From Verrucomicrobiota bacterium (lineage in GTDB: Bacteria; Verrucomicrobiota; Verrucomicrobiia; Limisphaerales; SIBE01): a DNA stretch of 35,558 nt. Location of the stretch: positions 1 through 35,558 of the forward strand of contig JACPRI010000197.1 of the NCBI GenBank assembly GCA_016190065.1, given 5' to 3'. Of the stretch, positions 1 through 7,996 are shown piece by piece; the first letter of the stretch is position 1, and every line of letters starts with the position of its first letter. The position numbers and the translations under genes were made by a program. The notes beneath the pieces were generated by a model. It worked only from the letters and a program-made list of their open reading frames with translations, was not told the DNA's origin and did no database searches.

Positions 1-1
1 C

Positions 2-235
2 ATGCCGGCGGCGTACGCGCGCACGGCCACGCAAGCCCTGACCAACGTGACTTACCGCTACATCGAATTGCTGGCCGACTGCGGATTGGAGGAAGCCTGC
101 GAGAAGCAACCGGCGTTAGCGAACGGCATCAATGTCATGCTGGGCCAACTGACTTACCGCACGGTCGCAGAAGCGCACGGGCTGCCGTGGTCGCAATTGT
201 CACAGCGCTGTGCCCGCCAGCCACGGTTCGCCTGA
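2..235 (+). CDS. ald: Alanine dehydrogenase, C-terminal fragment (5' end outside window)
   Basis: This is the last ~77 residues of a gene that begins before the window; the ATG at position 2 is internal. The stretch reading MPAAYARTATQALTNVT matches the conserved C-terminal segment of alanine dehydrogenases (usually NMPGAVPRTSTxALTNVT). It is followed by a helix, a leucine/alanine-rich stretch, and ANGINVMLGQLTYRTVAEAHGL, the family's usual end. The enzyme interconverts L-alanine and pyruvate with NAD(H) in the cytosol. The protein runs about 14 residues past the usual end (PWSQLSQRCARQPRFA). Its 3' end overlaps that of the convergent ldhA by 36 bp. The family call is fairly firm; nothing can be said about start or regulation. 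Confidence 0.8.
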   Translation: MPAAYARTATQALTNVTYRYIELLADCGLEEACEKQPALANGINVMLGQLTYRTVAEAHGLPWSQLSQRCARQPRFA

Positions 236-1192
236 TTCGAGCTTCAAGATATTCGTCGCCGTAACCCGCGCGATTTCGCTCATCGCCTCGTGGGTGAAAA
301 AGGCCTGATGTGCGGTCACCAATGCGTTGGGAAAACTGAGGAGCCTGGGGAGCAGATCGTCCAGCAACACCTGATCCGAGAGGTCCTCAAAGAAAATGCC
401 TTCCTCCTCCTCATACACGTCGAGCGCAATGCCTCCAACCGTGCCGCGCTTCAACGCCGCGATCAACGCCCGGGTGTCGATCAATTTGCCCCGGCTGGTG
501 TTGAGGATGATGACACCGCGCTTCATGCGGACAAAGGCCTCCGCGTTCAACAGGTGGTGCGTCTCCGCCAGCAGCGGGAGATGGAGCGAAATGATATCGC
601 TTTGCGCCAGCAAGGCGTCCCAATCCAGGTAACCGACGCCATGTTGCGCGGCCCAGTCGCGCGAGGGAACCGGGTCGTAGGCGACCACGTTGGCGCCAAA
701 GCCGCGGAAGATTTGCGCGGTGATGCGGCCGATCTTGCCCGTGCCAACCACACCGACGGTTTTGCCATGGATTTCAAAACCGATGAGCGAATGGAGCGCG
801 AAGTTGTGCTCCCGAACTCGATTGTAGGCGCGGTGGACCTTTCGGCTGAGCGCCAGCAGCAAGCAGACGGTGTGCTCCGCCACGGCGTGGGGCGAGTAAG
901 CTGGCACCCGCACCACGGGCAGATTGAGAGCGCGAGCGGCGCTCAGATCCACATTGTTGTGCCCGGCACATCGCAACGCCAGCAAACGGACGCCCAGTTT
1001 GGAAAGCGTGGTCAAACACGGCCGGTCGGCCACGTCCTGCACAAAAACACAGACCGCTTGCGCGCCTTTGGCCGCGACCGCAGTTTCGGCGCTCAATCGA
1101 AATTCGTGAAAGCGCCACTTGATGCGATCGGTAGCGGCGGTCAAATACTGCCGGTCGTAGGGCTTCGTGTCGTAAACCGCGGTCTCAAACAT
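200..1192 (-). CDS. ldhA: D-lactate dehydrogenase (NAD-dependent 2-hydroxyacid dehydrogenase)
   Basis: Reduces pyruvate to D-lactate with NADH in the cytosol, a fermentative redox outlet. The 330-residue product matches E. coli LdhA (329 aa) along its whole length, starting MFETAVYDTKPYDRQYL. Visible features are the Rossmann glycine motif GTGKIG at 150-155, the substrate loop LRCAGHNNVDL near 73-83, and the catalytic triad of D-2-hydroxyacid dehydrogenases: R234 (NTSRGKLID), E263 (DVYEEEE) and H295 (TAHQAF). The ATG at 1192 was chosen because it gives the family's exact N-terminus; an in-frame TTG at 1243 would add 17 unconserved residues. No Shine-Dalgarno precedes this ATG, although GGAGGAG lies about 70 nt upstream. 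The gene is divergent from nadE and convergent with the ald fragment. Confidence 0.93.
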   Translation of the reverse strand: MFETAVYDTKPYDRQYLTAATDRIKWRFHEFRLSAETAVAAKGAQAVCVFVQDVADRPCLTTLSKLGVRLLALRCAGHNNVDLSAARALNLPVVRVPAYSPHAVAEHTVCLLLALSRKVHRAYNRVREHNFALHSLIGFEIHGKTVGVVGTGKIGRITAQIFRGFGANVVAYDPVPSRDWAAQHGVGYLDWDALLAQSDIISLHLPLLAETHHLLNAEAFVRMKRGVIILNTSRGKLIDTRALIAALKRGTVGGIALDVYEEEEGIFFEDLSDQVLLDDLLPRLLSFPNALVTAHQAFFTHEAMSEIARVTATNILKLESGEPWLAGTAL

Positions 1193-1320
1193 AGTGCTGG
1201 ACAAGCGAATTGGCTCGACGGTCGAACCACCAACGAATAACAAACATTCACAATTTCAGCCTCCTCCGCTAGATTAAGCGGGGTGTTGATGGGAACGCCC
1301 GTAGCCGAGAACGCATCATA

Positions 1321-3378
1321 ATGCAACAACCATTCGACTCGCTCTACACGCACGGCTTTATCCGTGCGGCGGTCTGCATCCCGGCCGTGCGCGTGGCGGA
1401 CCCAGGGTTCAACCTCGAACGCACGCTGCAACTGGCGCGGGCGGCGTCGGAGGCCCAGGCCGCGCTCGCCTTGTTTCCAGAGCTTGGCCTTTCCGCCTAT
1501 TCCAACGAAGATCTGTTTCAACAGGACGCTTTGTTGGAGGCGACGAAGGACGCCATCCTCTCCCTGGTGAAGGCGAGCGAGACGCTCACTTCCCTGATCA
1601 TCGTGGGCGCGCCGCTTCGATTCGACGCCAAGCTCTTCAACTGCGCCGTGGTGGTTTACCGAGGCAGCCTGCTGGGATTCGTGCCCAAGTCTTACCTGCC
1701 GAATTACCGAGAGTTCTACGAGAAACGGCAGTTTGCCTCCGCCCGCGAGGCGATCGGGCCGGAGGTGCTTTTTCAGGGAAAGAAGTTTCCTTTTGGAAAC
1801 GATCTCATTTTCGAGGCGACAAACGTGGAGGGCTTCAAGCTGCACGTCGAGCTTTGTGAAGACGTGTGGACGCCGATTCCGCCCAGCACGTACGCAGCGC
1901 TGGCCGGCGCAACCGTGCTGGCGAATCTCTCCGCGAGCAACATCACCATCGGGAAGGCGGAATATCGCCGGAGCCTCTGCGCGTCGCAATCGGCCAGGTG
2001 CATTGCGGCCTACTTGTACTCGGCCGCCGGCCCGGGCGAATCCACCACCGATCTCGCCTGGGACGGCCACGCGCTCATCTGCGAGAACAACGAAGTGCTC
2101 GCCGAATCCCAGCGTTTTTCGGACAAAGAGCAAATGGTCACTGCGGATATCGACCTGGAGCGGCTGATGCAGGAGCGCATGCGGACTTCGAGCTTTAGCG
2201 ATTCCATCCACGACTGCCGGGAACGGCTCCGAGAGATGCGGCGAATTCCATTCTCGTTCGACGTGCCGAACGGAAAAGCGGAATTAAACCGAACCATTGC
2301 GCGGTTCCCTTATGTCCCGAGCGACCCGCGTATGCGCGACCAGCGCTGCTACGAAGCGTACAACATCCAGGTCCATAGCCTGGTCAAGCGTCTCTCGAGC
2401 ACCGGATTGAAACGCGTGGTGATCGGCGTGTCGGGTGGCTTGGATTCAACCCAGGCGCTCATCGTCGCGGCGAAAACCACAGATCGGCTGGGATGGCCAC
2501 GAGAGAATATCCTGGCCTACACGATGCCCGGGTTGGCGACGAGCGATCTCACGCTGAAGAACGCGCGCCGGCTTATGGGCGCGCTCAAGGTCAAGGCCGG
2601 CGAAATCGACATCAAACCCGCGTGCCTGCAAATGTTCGGAGACATTGGCCATCCGTACGCGGAAGGCAAACCGGTCTATGACGTGACGTTCGAAAACGTG
2701 CAAGCGGGCGAACGCACGTCCCACTTGTTCCGCCTGGCGAATCTTCACAACGCGATGGTGCTGGGCACGGGCGATTTGAGCGAATTGGCGCTGGGCTGGA
2801 TGACCTACGGCGTGGGGGATCACATGTCGCATTACAACGTGAACGTTTCCGTTCCGAAGACGTTGATTCAGCACCTCATCCGCTGGGTGATCTCCGCCGG
2901 ACAGTTCGACGCCGAGACGCACGCGGTCCTGCAGTCGATTCTCGAAACCGAGATTTCCCCCGAACTTGTTCCACACCGCGGGGGCGATTCCAGCAAACCC
3001 GCACAGAAAACTGCCGAAACGATCGGCCCGTACGAATTGCAGGACTTCAATCTTTACTACATTTCCCGGTTCGGATTTCGTCCGAGCAAGGTGGCGTTCC
3101 TGGGCCATCACGCCTGGTGTGACAAAGCCCGCGGCGCGTGGCCGGACTTGCTGCCGGCGGAGAAACGGCACGAATATGATCTGCCCACGATCAAACGGTG
3201 GCTCGAAGTATTCCTCCACCGATTTTTCCAGATCAGCCAGTTCAAGCGCTCCGCCCTTCCCAATGGCCCCAAAGTCGGCTCCGGCGGCTCACTCTCCCCG
3301 CGTGGCGATTGGCGGGCTCCGAGCGACTCGGAATCAAGAGTCTGGCTGCAAGAACTCCGAGACAACGTCCCCGATTGA
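1321..3378 (+). CDS. nadE: Glutamine-dependent NAD(+) synthetase
   Basis: Catalyses the last step of NAD biosynthesis, amidating deamido-NAD with ATP and ammonia released from glutamine. At 685 aa it has the length of the two-domain bacterial enzyme (about 680 aa, as in Mycobacterium). The N-terminal nitrilase-type glutaminase has its catalytic triad at E54 ([10 protein letters not shown]), K123 ([14 protein letters not shown]) and C179 (ELCEDVW). The C-terminal synthetase domain has the ATP pyrophosphatase loop SGGLDS at 371-376, then a conserved [16 protein letters not shown] stretch. The start at 1321 agrees with the family N-terminus ([11 protein letters not shown]). The next gene, a sensor kinase, starts only 4 bp after this stop, so the two are probably co-transcribed. 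The upstream gap to ldhA (128 bp) must hold divergent promoters; none could be assigned. Confidence 0.96.
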   Translation: MQQPFDSLYTHGFIRAAVCIPAVRVADPGFNLERTLQLARAASEAQAALALFPELGLSAYSNEDLFQQDALLEATKDAILSLVKASETLTSLIIVGAPLRFDAKLFNCAVVVYRGSLLGFVPKSYLPNYREFYEKRQFASAREAIGPEVLFQGKKFPFGNDLIFEATNVEGFKLHVELCEDVWTPIPPSTYAALAGATVLANLSASNITIGKAEYRRSLCASQSARCIAAYLYSAAGPGESTTDLAWDGHALICENNEVLAESQRFSDKEQMVTADIDLERLMQERMRTSSFSDSIHDCRERLREMRRIPFSFDVPNGKAELNRTIARFPYVPSDPRMRDQRCYEAYNIQVHSLVKRLSSTGLKRVVIGVSGGLDSTQALIVAAKTTDRLGWPRENILAYTMPGLATSDLTLKNARRLMGALKVKAGEIDIKPACLQMFGDIGHPYAEGKPVYDVTFENVQAGERTSHLFRLANLHNAMVLGTGDLSELALGWMTYGVGDHMSHYNVNVSVPKTLIQHLIRWVISAGQFDAETHAVLQSILETEISPELVPHRGGDSSKPAQKTAETIGPYELQDFNLYYISRFGFRPSKVAFLGHHAWCDKARGAWPDLLPAEKRHEYDLPTIKRWLEVFLHRFFQISQFKRSALPNGPKVGSGGSLSPRGDWRAPSDSESRVWLQELRDNVPD

Positions 3379-3382
3379 GACT

Positions 3383-4681
3383 GTGTCCACGCTGCCTTTC
3401 GCCCTCATAACGCAGCCGATCAAGCTGCTTCTGATTGACGACAGCTTGGAAGTCCGGAAATTCCTGGCGCCTATCCTGCGAAAGCAAGGTTACGAGGTCG
3501 AGGAGGCGTCGGCAGGCATGGACGGTTTAGAGCTGGCTCGAGAGAAAAAACCGGACCTGGTGTTGCTGGGTGTGGCGCTACCGGATATTAACGGATTGGT
3601 CATCTGCAAGGAGATCAAGACCGATCCGGCGCTGAATGGAGTTTTTGTCGTGCTGATCTCGGGCGAAGCCGTCTCGTGGGAGGACCGGGCGGCGGGACTC
3701 GCCGTAGGCGCAGACGAGTGTTTGGCCAAGCCGATTGAGCCGCAGGAACTGCTGTCCTGGGTTCAAGCTATGGTGCGGGTGCAGCAAGCTGAAAAATTCC
3801 TCCGCACGAGCGAGCAGCGATTTCGGGCGATGGTGGAACATTCTCGTGATGCCATCGCGGTCCTCGACGCTGAAGGCAGCTTCTCCTACACCAGCCCATC
3901 GACCCGCCGCATCCTCGGCTACGCGGAGGAAGAATTGATCGGGCGCAATGCGTTCGATCTGATCCATCCCGAAGATCGATCCTCCACGATGGACCTGTTT
4001 CGACGCCTGCTGGCGAAGCCGCGTGCGAGTGAATCCGCCCAGTTCCGCTACTTTCACAAAGACGGCCTCTGCCGGTGGCTCGAAGGGACGGGCACGAATT
4101 TGCTGTCTGACCTTGCGGTGCGCGGCATCGTCGTTAATTACCGCGATATCGATGAACGGGTGCGGGCTGAGCGCGCGTTGCAAACCTTGTCGTCGAGGCT
4201 GATCGAGGCGCAGGAAATGGAACGGCGGCATCTGGCGCGGGAAATTCATGACGAGATCGGGCAAGTGTTGATCGCTTTGGAGTTGAATCTGCAATCGCTG
4301 GGCCAGGCGCATTCTGCTGCCGCGCGCGCTCCGCAAGTGGAAGAGAGCGTGGCGCTCGTCGAGCGGCTGATCGAGCAGGTCCACGATATCGCTCTCGATC
4401 TGCGCCCGCCGATGCTGGATGACTTGGGACTCGTGCCGGCGTTGCGTTGGAACACGAACCATCAGGCCAGACGCGCGAACCTGCGCGCCGTCTTTAGGGC
4501 CGATTCATGGCCTGGACGGCTGGATTCCGCGATGGAGACGGCGTGCTACCGCGTGGGCCAGGAAGCCGTCACCAACGTGGTTCGCCATGCGCGCGCCGGC
4601 GAGATTGTCGTCGGCCTTACTACCGGAGAGGAAATGCCTCGCCCAATGGCGGCGGTCGAATTGAACTTGGGTCACTCATGA
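3383..4681 (+). CDS. REC-PAS-HisKA_3 sensor kinase, truncated in the ATPase domain and lacking the receiver Asp
   Basis: A cytosolic sensor kinase related to the NarX/DegS class, 432 aa from a GTG start 4 bp after nadE. Residues 13-130 are a receiver domain with the acidic pair (IDDS, D19-D20) and the conserved lysine K116 (LAKP), but the phospho-acceptor Asp is Gly at 63 (VLLGVALPD). Residues 142-265 form a PAS domain. Residues 271-340 form the HisKA_3 dimerisation domain with H289 (REIHDEIGQ). The ATPase domain has only its N-box (EAVTNVVRHA, N398); about 30 residues later the frame stops, with no DxGxG box or ATP lid. Its TGA overlaps the ATG of the next regulator (ATGA). No membrane segment is visible. 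The start is uncertain because the open frame continues back into nadE. Autokinase activity is doubtful. Confidence 0.85.
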   Translation: MSTLPFALITQPIKLLLIDDSLEVRKFLAPILRKQGYEVEEASAGMDGLELAREKKPDLVLLGVALPDINGLVICKEIKTDPALNGVFVVLISGEAVSWEDRAAGLAVGADECLAKPIEPQELLSWVQAMVRVQQAEKFLRTSEQRFRAMVEHSRDAIAVLDAEGSFSYTSPSTRRILGYAEEELIGRNAFDLIHPEDRSSTMDLFRRLLAKPRASESAQFRYFHKDGLCRWLEGTGTNLLSDLAVRGIVVNYRDIDERVRAERALQTLSSRLIEAQEMERRHLAREIHDEIGQVLIALELNLQSLGQAHSAAARAPQVEESVALVERLIEQVHDIALDLRPPMLDDLGLVPALRWNTNHQARRANLRAVFRADSWPGRLDSAMETACYRVGQEAVTNVVRHARAGEIVVGLTTGEEMPRPMAAVELNLGHS

Positions 4682-5358
4682 ACCCGATTCGCATCCTTCT
4701 CGCAGACGACCACACGCTCGTGCGAGCCGGCATCCGCTCCCTGTTGGAGAGAATGCCGGATGTGAGCGTCATCGCCGAAGCCGCTAACGGACGAGAAGTT
4801 CTTGCGCTGGTCCAATCAGCCCATCCTAACATCGTGCTCATGGACATCGGGATGCCCTTCATGAATGGCCTGGAAGCAACCACGCGGGTTTTGGGCGAAT
4901 TTCCGGACGTGCGTGTGATCATTCTCTCGATGCACATGAATGAGGAGTACGTATTGCAAGCCATGCGGGCGGGGGCGTCCGGATATCTGCTCAAAAAGGC
5001 CGCGACGGCCGAGCTGGAGACCGCGATTCGTGCGGTGGCCCGAGGGGCGACGTATTTGAGCCCTGCGTTCACCAAGCGGGTCGCCGAACAGCTCCTCGAG
5101 AAAGGTTCCGATCTGAAATTTCCTCTGGAATATCTCACCCCGCGCCAGCGCGAAATTCTGCAGTTAATTGCCGAAGGCAGGAACACCAAAGAAATTGCCG
5201 CGGTGACCCGCTTAAGCGCGAAGACCGTCGAATTTCATCGGGCGCAACTGATGGACCGCCTCGATATCCATGACGTTCCGGGGTTGGTCCGATACGCATT
5301 CGGGCGGGTATCCTGCCCCTGGAAACGCCCGATCCTGGATAGCCTGCCTTCGACTTGA
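4678..5358 (+). CDS. NarL/FixJ-family response regulator, canonical
   Basis: A 226-residue DNA-binding response regulator. The receiver domain (1-120) keeps all key residues: acidic pair D10-D11 (LLADDH), phospho-acceptor D56 (IVLMDIGMP), S84 (IILSMH) and K106 (YLLKK). The C-terminal LuxR-type helix-turn-helix (about 151-215) reads LTPRQREILQLIAEGRNTKEIAA through KTVEFHRAQLMDRL. The ATG overlaps the stop of the preceding kinase, so the two are translationally coupled and presumably cognate. The normal donor would be the HisKA_3 kinase, but that kinase appears to lack a working ATPase domain, so phosphate may come from elsewhere. The HTH is very similar to that of the paralogue at 5518-6189, suggesting shared DNA targets. 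A longer frame from 4507 is an out-of-frame shadow of the kinase. Confidence 0.93.
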   Translation: MNPIRILLADDHTLVRAGIRSLLERMPDVSVIAEAANGREVLALVQSAHPNIVLMDIGMPFMNGLEATTRVLGEFPDVRVIILSMHMNEEYVLQAMRAGASGYLLKKAATAELETAIRAVARGATYLSPAFTKRVAEQLLEKGSDLKFPLEYLTPRQREILQLIAEGRNTKEIAAVTRLSAKTVEFHRAQLMDRLDIHDVPGLVRYAFGRVSCPWKRPILDSLPST

Positions 5359-5517
5359 GCAGGCATAGGGGAGGGACGAATCCTGAACTGGGGTCCTTCC
5401 CTACCCAGGAATTGCCTAGGTAGCGGTTTATCCAATTCTACACTAAGGTTTCCGCCATCGGATAGGAGCGGGCGAGACTAATTCAAGACGAGTTTCGCGC
5501 AACACATTTAGAGTTTT
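5359..5517 (+). other. Intergenic region between the two regulators
   Basis: No gene is apparent. It contains an imperfect hairpin (GGGAGGGAC at 5369-5377 against GTCCTTCCC at 5393-5401, 8 of 9 pairs) without a T tract, so it is at best a weak terminator. Next comes the 23-bp palindrome described separately, then about 90 bp of AT-richer sequence leading to the TTG-started regulator at 5518. The promoter of that regulator probably lies here, but no convincing -35/-10 pair could be assigned. Confidence 0.4.
5401..5423. promoter_or_regulatory. Palindrome upstream of pseudo-regulator, candidate operator
   Basis: The 23-bp sequence has arms CTACCCAGG (5401-5409) and CCTAGGTAG (5415-5423), complementary at 8 of 9 positions around a 5-nt centre. 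Its core, CCAGGAATTGCCTAG (5405-5419), matches 13 of 15 positions of the perfect palindrome at 6191-6205. The spacing and symmetry suit a dimeric LuxR/NarL-type HTH protein, and two such proteins are encoded alongside. The operator role is inferred. Confidence 0.5.
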
Positions 5518-6189
5518 TTGACGCATTTGAAATACCCTGAGCAGCCGAAGGAGAGGATTCGGGTTTTGGTCGCGGACGAGAACACCTTGATTCGCGCCGG
5601 AATTTGCAGCCTCCTGGAGAAACTCCCGAACGTCGAACTGGTCGGTGAAACCGAGGCCGGGGCCAAACTTTTGCCCGCGATCAAGAAGAAACGTCCGGAC
5701 GTGCTCTTGATCGAGGTCGGGAGTATAGGCCTGGGTGGGTTGGGATTGATCTCACAGGTGGCCCGGCAGCATGCGGAGGTGAGCGTGATCGTTCTTTCCT
5801 CCTTGGCGACGGAGGAGTTTTTGGTTCAATGTTTGAAGGCAGGTGCGGTTGGATATTTGCTGAAGCGGTCTGAGATCCGCGAACTGGATTTGGCCATCCG
5901 CGCGGCCGCTCAAGGAAGCAAGTATCTTTGCGACGCGATGGCGGGCCGGTTTAAGGACAGCGTCACGGACTATTCAGGGGAAAGCGCTTTCGAGCGGCTC
6001 ACCACAAGGCAACGCCAGATCTTGAAGCTGATCGCCGAGGGGCGGAACACCAAAGAGATCGCGCTGCTCATGAAATTGAGCCCGAAAACCGTTGCCTTCC
6101 ACCGCGTCCAGCTCATGCAACGCTTGAATATCGACAACGTGCCCGGGCTGGTTCGTTACGCGATTCGCGTCGGACTGGTCGCGGCCTGA
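5518..6189 (+). CDS. NarL/FixJ-family regulator with Asp-to-Glu pseudo-receiver
   Basis: A 223-residue paralogue of the preceding regulator. The receiver fold is intact (IRVLVADEN, LVGETEAGAKLL, SVIVLSSL, GYLLKR with K116). However, the residue aligning with D56 of the neighbour is E66 (DVLLIEVG), and the acidic pair is D-E instead of D-D. Glu at this site can mimic phosphorylation in other regulators, so a constitutively active or phosphorylation-independent protein is plausible; that is inference. The HTH (about 158-215: LTTRQRQILKLIAEGRNTKEIA, KTVAFHRVQLMQRL, NVPGLVRYA) is nearly the same as the neighbour's. No ATG is available: the start is TTG at 5518, or TTG at 5527. Palindromes with the same core lie before and after the gene. 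Confidence 0.87.
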   Translation: MTHLKYPEQPKERIRVLVADENTLIRAGICSLLEKLPNVELVGETEAGAKLLPAIKKKRPDVLLIEVGSIGLGGLGLISQVARQHAEVSVIVLSSLATEEFLVQCLKAGAVGYLLKRSEIRELDLAIRAAAQGSKYLCDAMAGRFKDSVTDYSGESAFERLTTRQRQILKLIAEGRNTKEIALLMKLSPKTVAFHRVQLMQRLNIDNVPGLVRYAIRVGLVAA

Positions 6190-6206
6190 CCTAGGAATTT
6201 CCTAGT
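6190..6206. promoter_or_regulatory. Perfect palindrome downstream of pseudo-regulator
   Basis: The core CTAGGAATTTCCTAG (6191-6205) is a perfect inverted repeat with 7-nt arms around a single T, beginning 2 nt after the TGA at 6187-6189. It shares 13 of 15 positions with the core of the palindrome at 5401-5423. It lacks a GC-rich stem and T tract, so it is not a typical terminator. A protein-binding site for the adjacent LuxR-type regulators is the simpler reading. Confidence 0.5.
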
Positions 6207-6505
6207 GGCCAGCAGGAATGCTTCACGGCAGAATAAAGTTGTCAGGTTTCGCTGGGGTGGCTGAAGGTCCAGCGATCAGGTTGAGTGCAAGCATGGCAAA
6301 AGATGGAAATCTTCGCGGACAGCTTCGCACGAGAGAGTTTTGACCTGGTGTGTCGCGCAGGCAAAGAAAAACGGTTCGACACGGATGCACCAGGGGTGGT
6401 AAAAGCTCATTGATGATTTGATTCGGGTGACAGCACGTTTCTTCAGCAGGGTTCTCCACCCTCACCTCCTTGGCGTCTGTTGCCCGAATCTTGTTTTTTT
6501 TCAGG
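6207..6505. other. Region with no confident gene
   Basis: About 300 bp between two convergent genes. A minus-strand frame (GTG at 6459 to a stop at 6223, 78 codons) is preceded by a strong AGGAGG 5 nt before the GTG, but its product (Cys-rich start, no recognisable domain) looks non-coding. A run of eight T on the plus strand lies near 6494-6501; on the minus strand it is an A tract, so it does not form a terminator for the pseudopilin gene. Confidence 0.4.
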
Positions 6506-7387
6506 TCAGAAGGTTCTCTCAGAGGTCCGCCCGCCGCGATAGCTAATCCAGCGAATATCCGCGTCACCGCTCTTTGAGGGAGCATCAACAGCGGTGGTCA
6601 ACTTCACTTTTTGCGCTCGAGGTTGCTTGAGCGACCCGACCCATTTGTGGATCTCTGAATGACCGTCGGCGAACGCGAATCCAGAAGCGCCATTGTGGTA
6701 GGTGGCCGGCTGATCGATCCAACTGCTCACGCGCGGGTTGAAGAACCCCGCGTCATTGATGCTGTCCGGGTGTTCGTCCAGATAGACCCACGTCTCAGAC
6801 GGACCGGGGAACACGAATTCCGACGTTTTTCGAATGTGTTTGTAAATGGATTCCCACGGCCCGGTTTCGGCATTGCCATCTCCAATCCCGATGTTGCCGG
6901 AAATGCTCCTCACACGCTGCGTCCAACCTCTGTTCCGCTGTGAAGGACTCAAATAAATGTCAGACGGACATTTGAAAATGTTTTTAGTGTTCCCGAAGTA
7001 CTTCGCGAGCTTTGAATACTTCTCATCGATGAGGTAGAGCAGGTTGGTGTTATCCGAGGAGGTGTCCCAGGTCAGCCAGCCGATCACCCAGGGCGCATTC
7101 CTTGGATCATTCGCGAAAGAAGGGGTGCTTCCGCCATGAAAGCTCATGACAATTCGATCCTCGTTGTCTCCATTATACATTTGCCAGGCGAGCATGAGCT
7201 GTTTGGTGTTGTTCATGCACATGATGCCCTGGGCCTTGGTTTTGGCTTTGGCCAGCGCAGGGAGAAGCATGCCGGCGAGAATCGCAATGATGGCGATGAC
7301 GACCAGGAGTTCGATGAGCGTGAATCCTGCGCGGTGTGGAAGGAATCGTTGGGGTGCAGGTCGGATGGGTAAGGACAGTTTGTTCAT
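6506..7387 (-). CDS. Pseudopilin-type protein with N-terminal methylation motif (paralogue 1)
   Basis: A 293-residue exported protein of the verrucomicrobial/planctomycetal 'prepilin-type N-terminal cleavage/methylation domain' family. After a basic leader it has the type IV pilin motif ([21 protein letters not shown], residues 21-41), with Gly at -1 and Glu at +5 of the predicted cleavage site. The C-terminal part carries the family's DEHPDSIND and [21 protein letters not shown] segments. The ATG at 7387 was chosen over a GTG at 7426 because it gives a short leader. Proteins like this are assembled or secreted by type II/IV pilus-like machinery, none of which is in the window, and their function is unknown. 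Two paralogues lie at 11451-12323 and 25275-26087. The HEAT-repeat gene ends 76 bp upstream in the same direction. Confidence 0.88.
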   Translation of the reverse strand: MNKLSLPIRPAPQRFLPHRAGFTLIELLVVIAIIAILAGMLLPALAKAKTKAQGIMCMNNTKQLMLAWQMYNGDNEDRIVMSFHGGSTPSFANDPRNAPWVIGWLTWDTSSDNTNLLYLIDEKYSKLAKYFGNTKNIFKCPSDIYLSPSQRNRGWTQRVRSISGNIGIGDGNAETGPWESIYKHIRKTSEFVFPGPSETWVYLDEHPDSINDAGFFNPRVSSWIDQPATYHNGASGFAFADGHSEIHKWVGSLKQPRAQKVKLTTAVDAPSKSGDADIRWISYRGGRTSERTF

Positions 7388-7463
7388 GATTGGTTGTCGA
7401 GATTGGGTTCCAATTTCGGAGGGCACCTCAAATGCGAGTGGTTGAAGGGTGTTGCCTCGCGCC

Positions 7464-7892
7464 TCAAGGCTTCACGCCAGTGGTCACATTGGGAGGAGCT
7501 TGAAGGTCTTTAGCCGTCGGATCGATAGCGCGCAAGGTATTCAAGGCCTGTTGAACGACCGCCGGATCGCGATCGTTCATCAGTTCCTTTACCGCAGGAA
7601 TCGCCGCTTTGGCGCCTTCCCCGATCTCATAGAGCGCGTAAGCAGCCAGCCGGCGAACTTCTGCATCCTGGTCCTTCAAGATCGGGATAAGGTCGGACAC
7701 GGCGGATGCCGCCTTCGGCCCCGCCTTGGCGAGTTCAATACAGGCATTAATCCGAGTGTCTTTGTCCGGGCTTTTCAAGCCGGCGGTTTGCGCTGAGACA
7801 TTGACCGTTTCCTTTTTGGCGCAGGCCGATCCAAGGCTCGCGATAAAAACGGTGAAAACCATCAGAAAAACTGCGAAGTGGGGCTTGTTCAT
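7464..7892 (-). CDS. Small exported HEAT-repeat protein
   Basis: A 142-residue protein. The N-terminus is a signal sequence ([27 protein letters not shown]); the Cys after GSA could be lipidated, though the lipobox is poor because -3 is Gly. The rest is about three HEAT-like helical repeats ([40 protein letters not shown], then [28 protein letters not shown]). Such repeats usually mediate protein binding at the cell envelope; no partner can be named. The ATG at 7892 was chosen because it starts the signal peptide; an upstream ATG at 7928 would add 12 residues. It lies 104 bp downstream of the CRTAC1 gene on the same strand and may be co-transcribed with it. Confidence 0.8.
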   Translation of the reverse strand: MNKPHFAVFLMVFTVFIASLGSACAKKETVNVSAQTAGLKSPDKDTRINACIELAKAGPKAASAVSDLIPILKDQDAEVRRLAAYALYEIGEGAKAAIPAVKELMNDRDPAVVQQALNTLRAIDPTAKDLQAPPNVTTGVKP

Positions 7893-7996
7893 GCGCGGAA
7901 CTCTAGGAGCCGTTCTTCCAGCCATCAAGTCAAAATCCAGCCTCGACCTTTCCTACGGTGGGCTAATCGAATCCCGGTTTCCGTGAACAATGATCG

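Noticed and set aside
290-1240. 316-codon plus-strand open frame
   Set aside because: Antisense to ldhA; the product is Gln/Arg/Val-rich and unlike any family.
2966-3382. Upstream extension of the sensor-kinase frame into nadE
   Set aside because: This part is the out-of-frame shadow of nadE; its Arg/Ser/Pro-rich sequence has no domain, and the receiver begins only after 3415.
4507-4677. Upstream extension of the 4678 response-regulator frame
   Set aside because: It overlaps the kinase's HATPase N-box in another frame and is not receiver-like; the ATG at 4678 begins the canonical fold.
6223-6459. 78-codon minus-strand frame with a good Shine-Dalgarno (AGGAGG) before a GTG
   Set aside because: No conserved motif, odd composition and no support beyond the SD; kept only as a note on the gene-free region.
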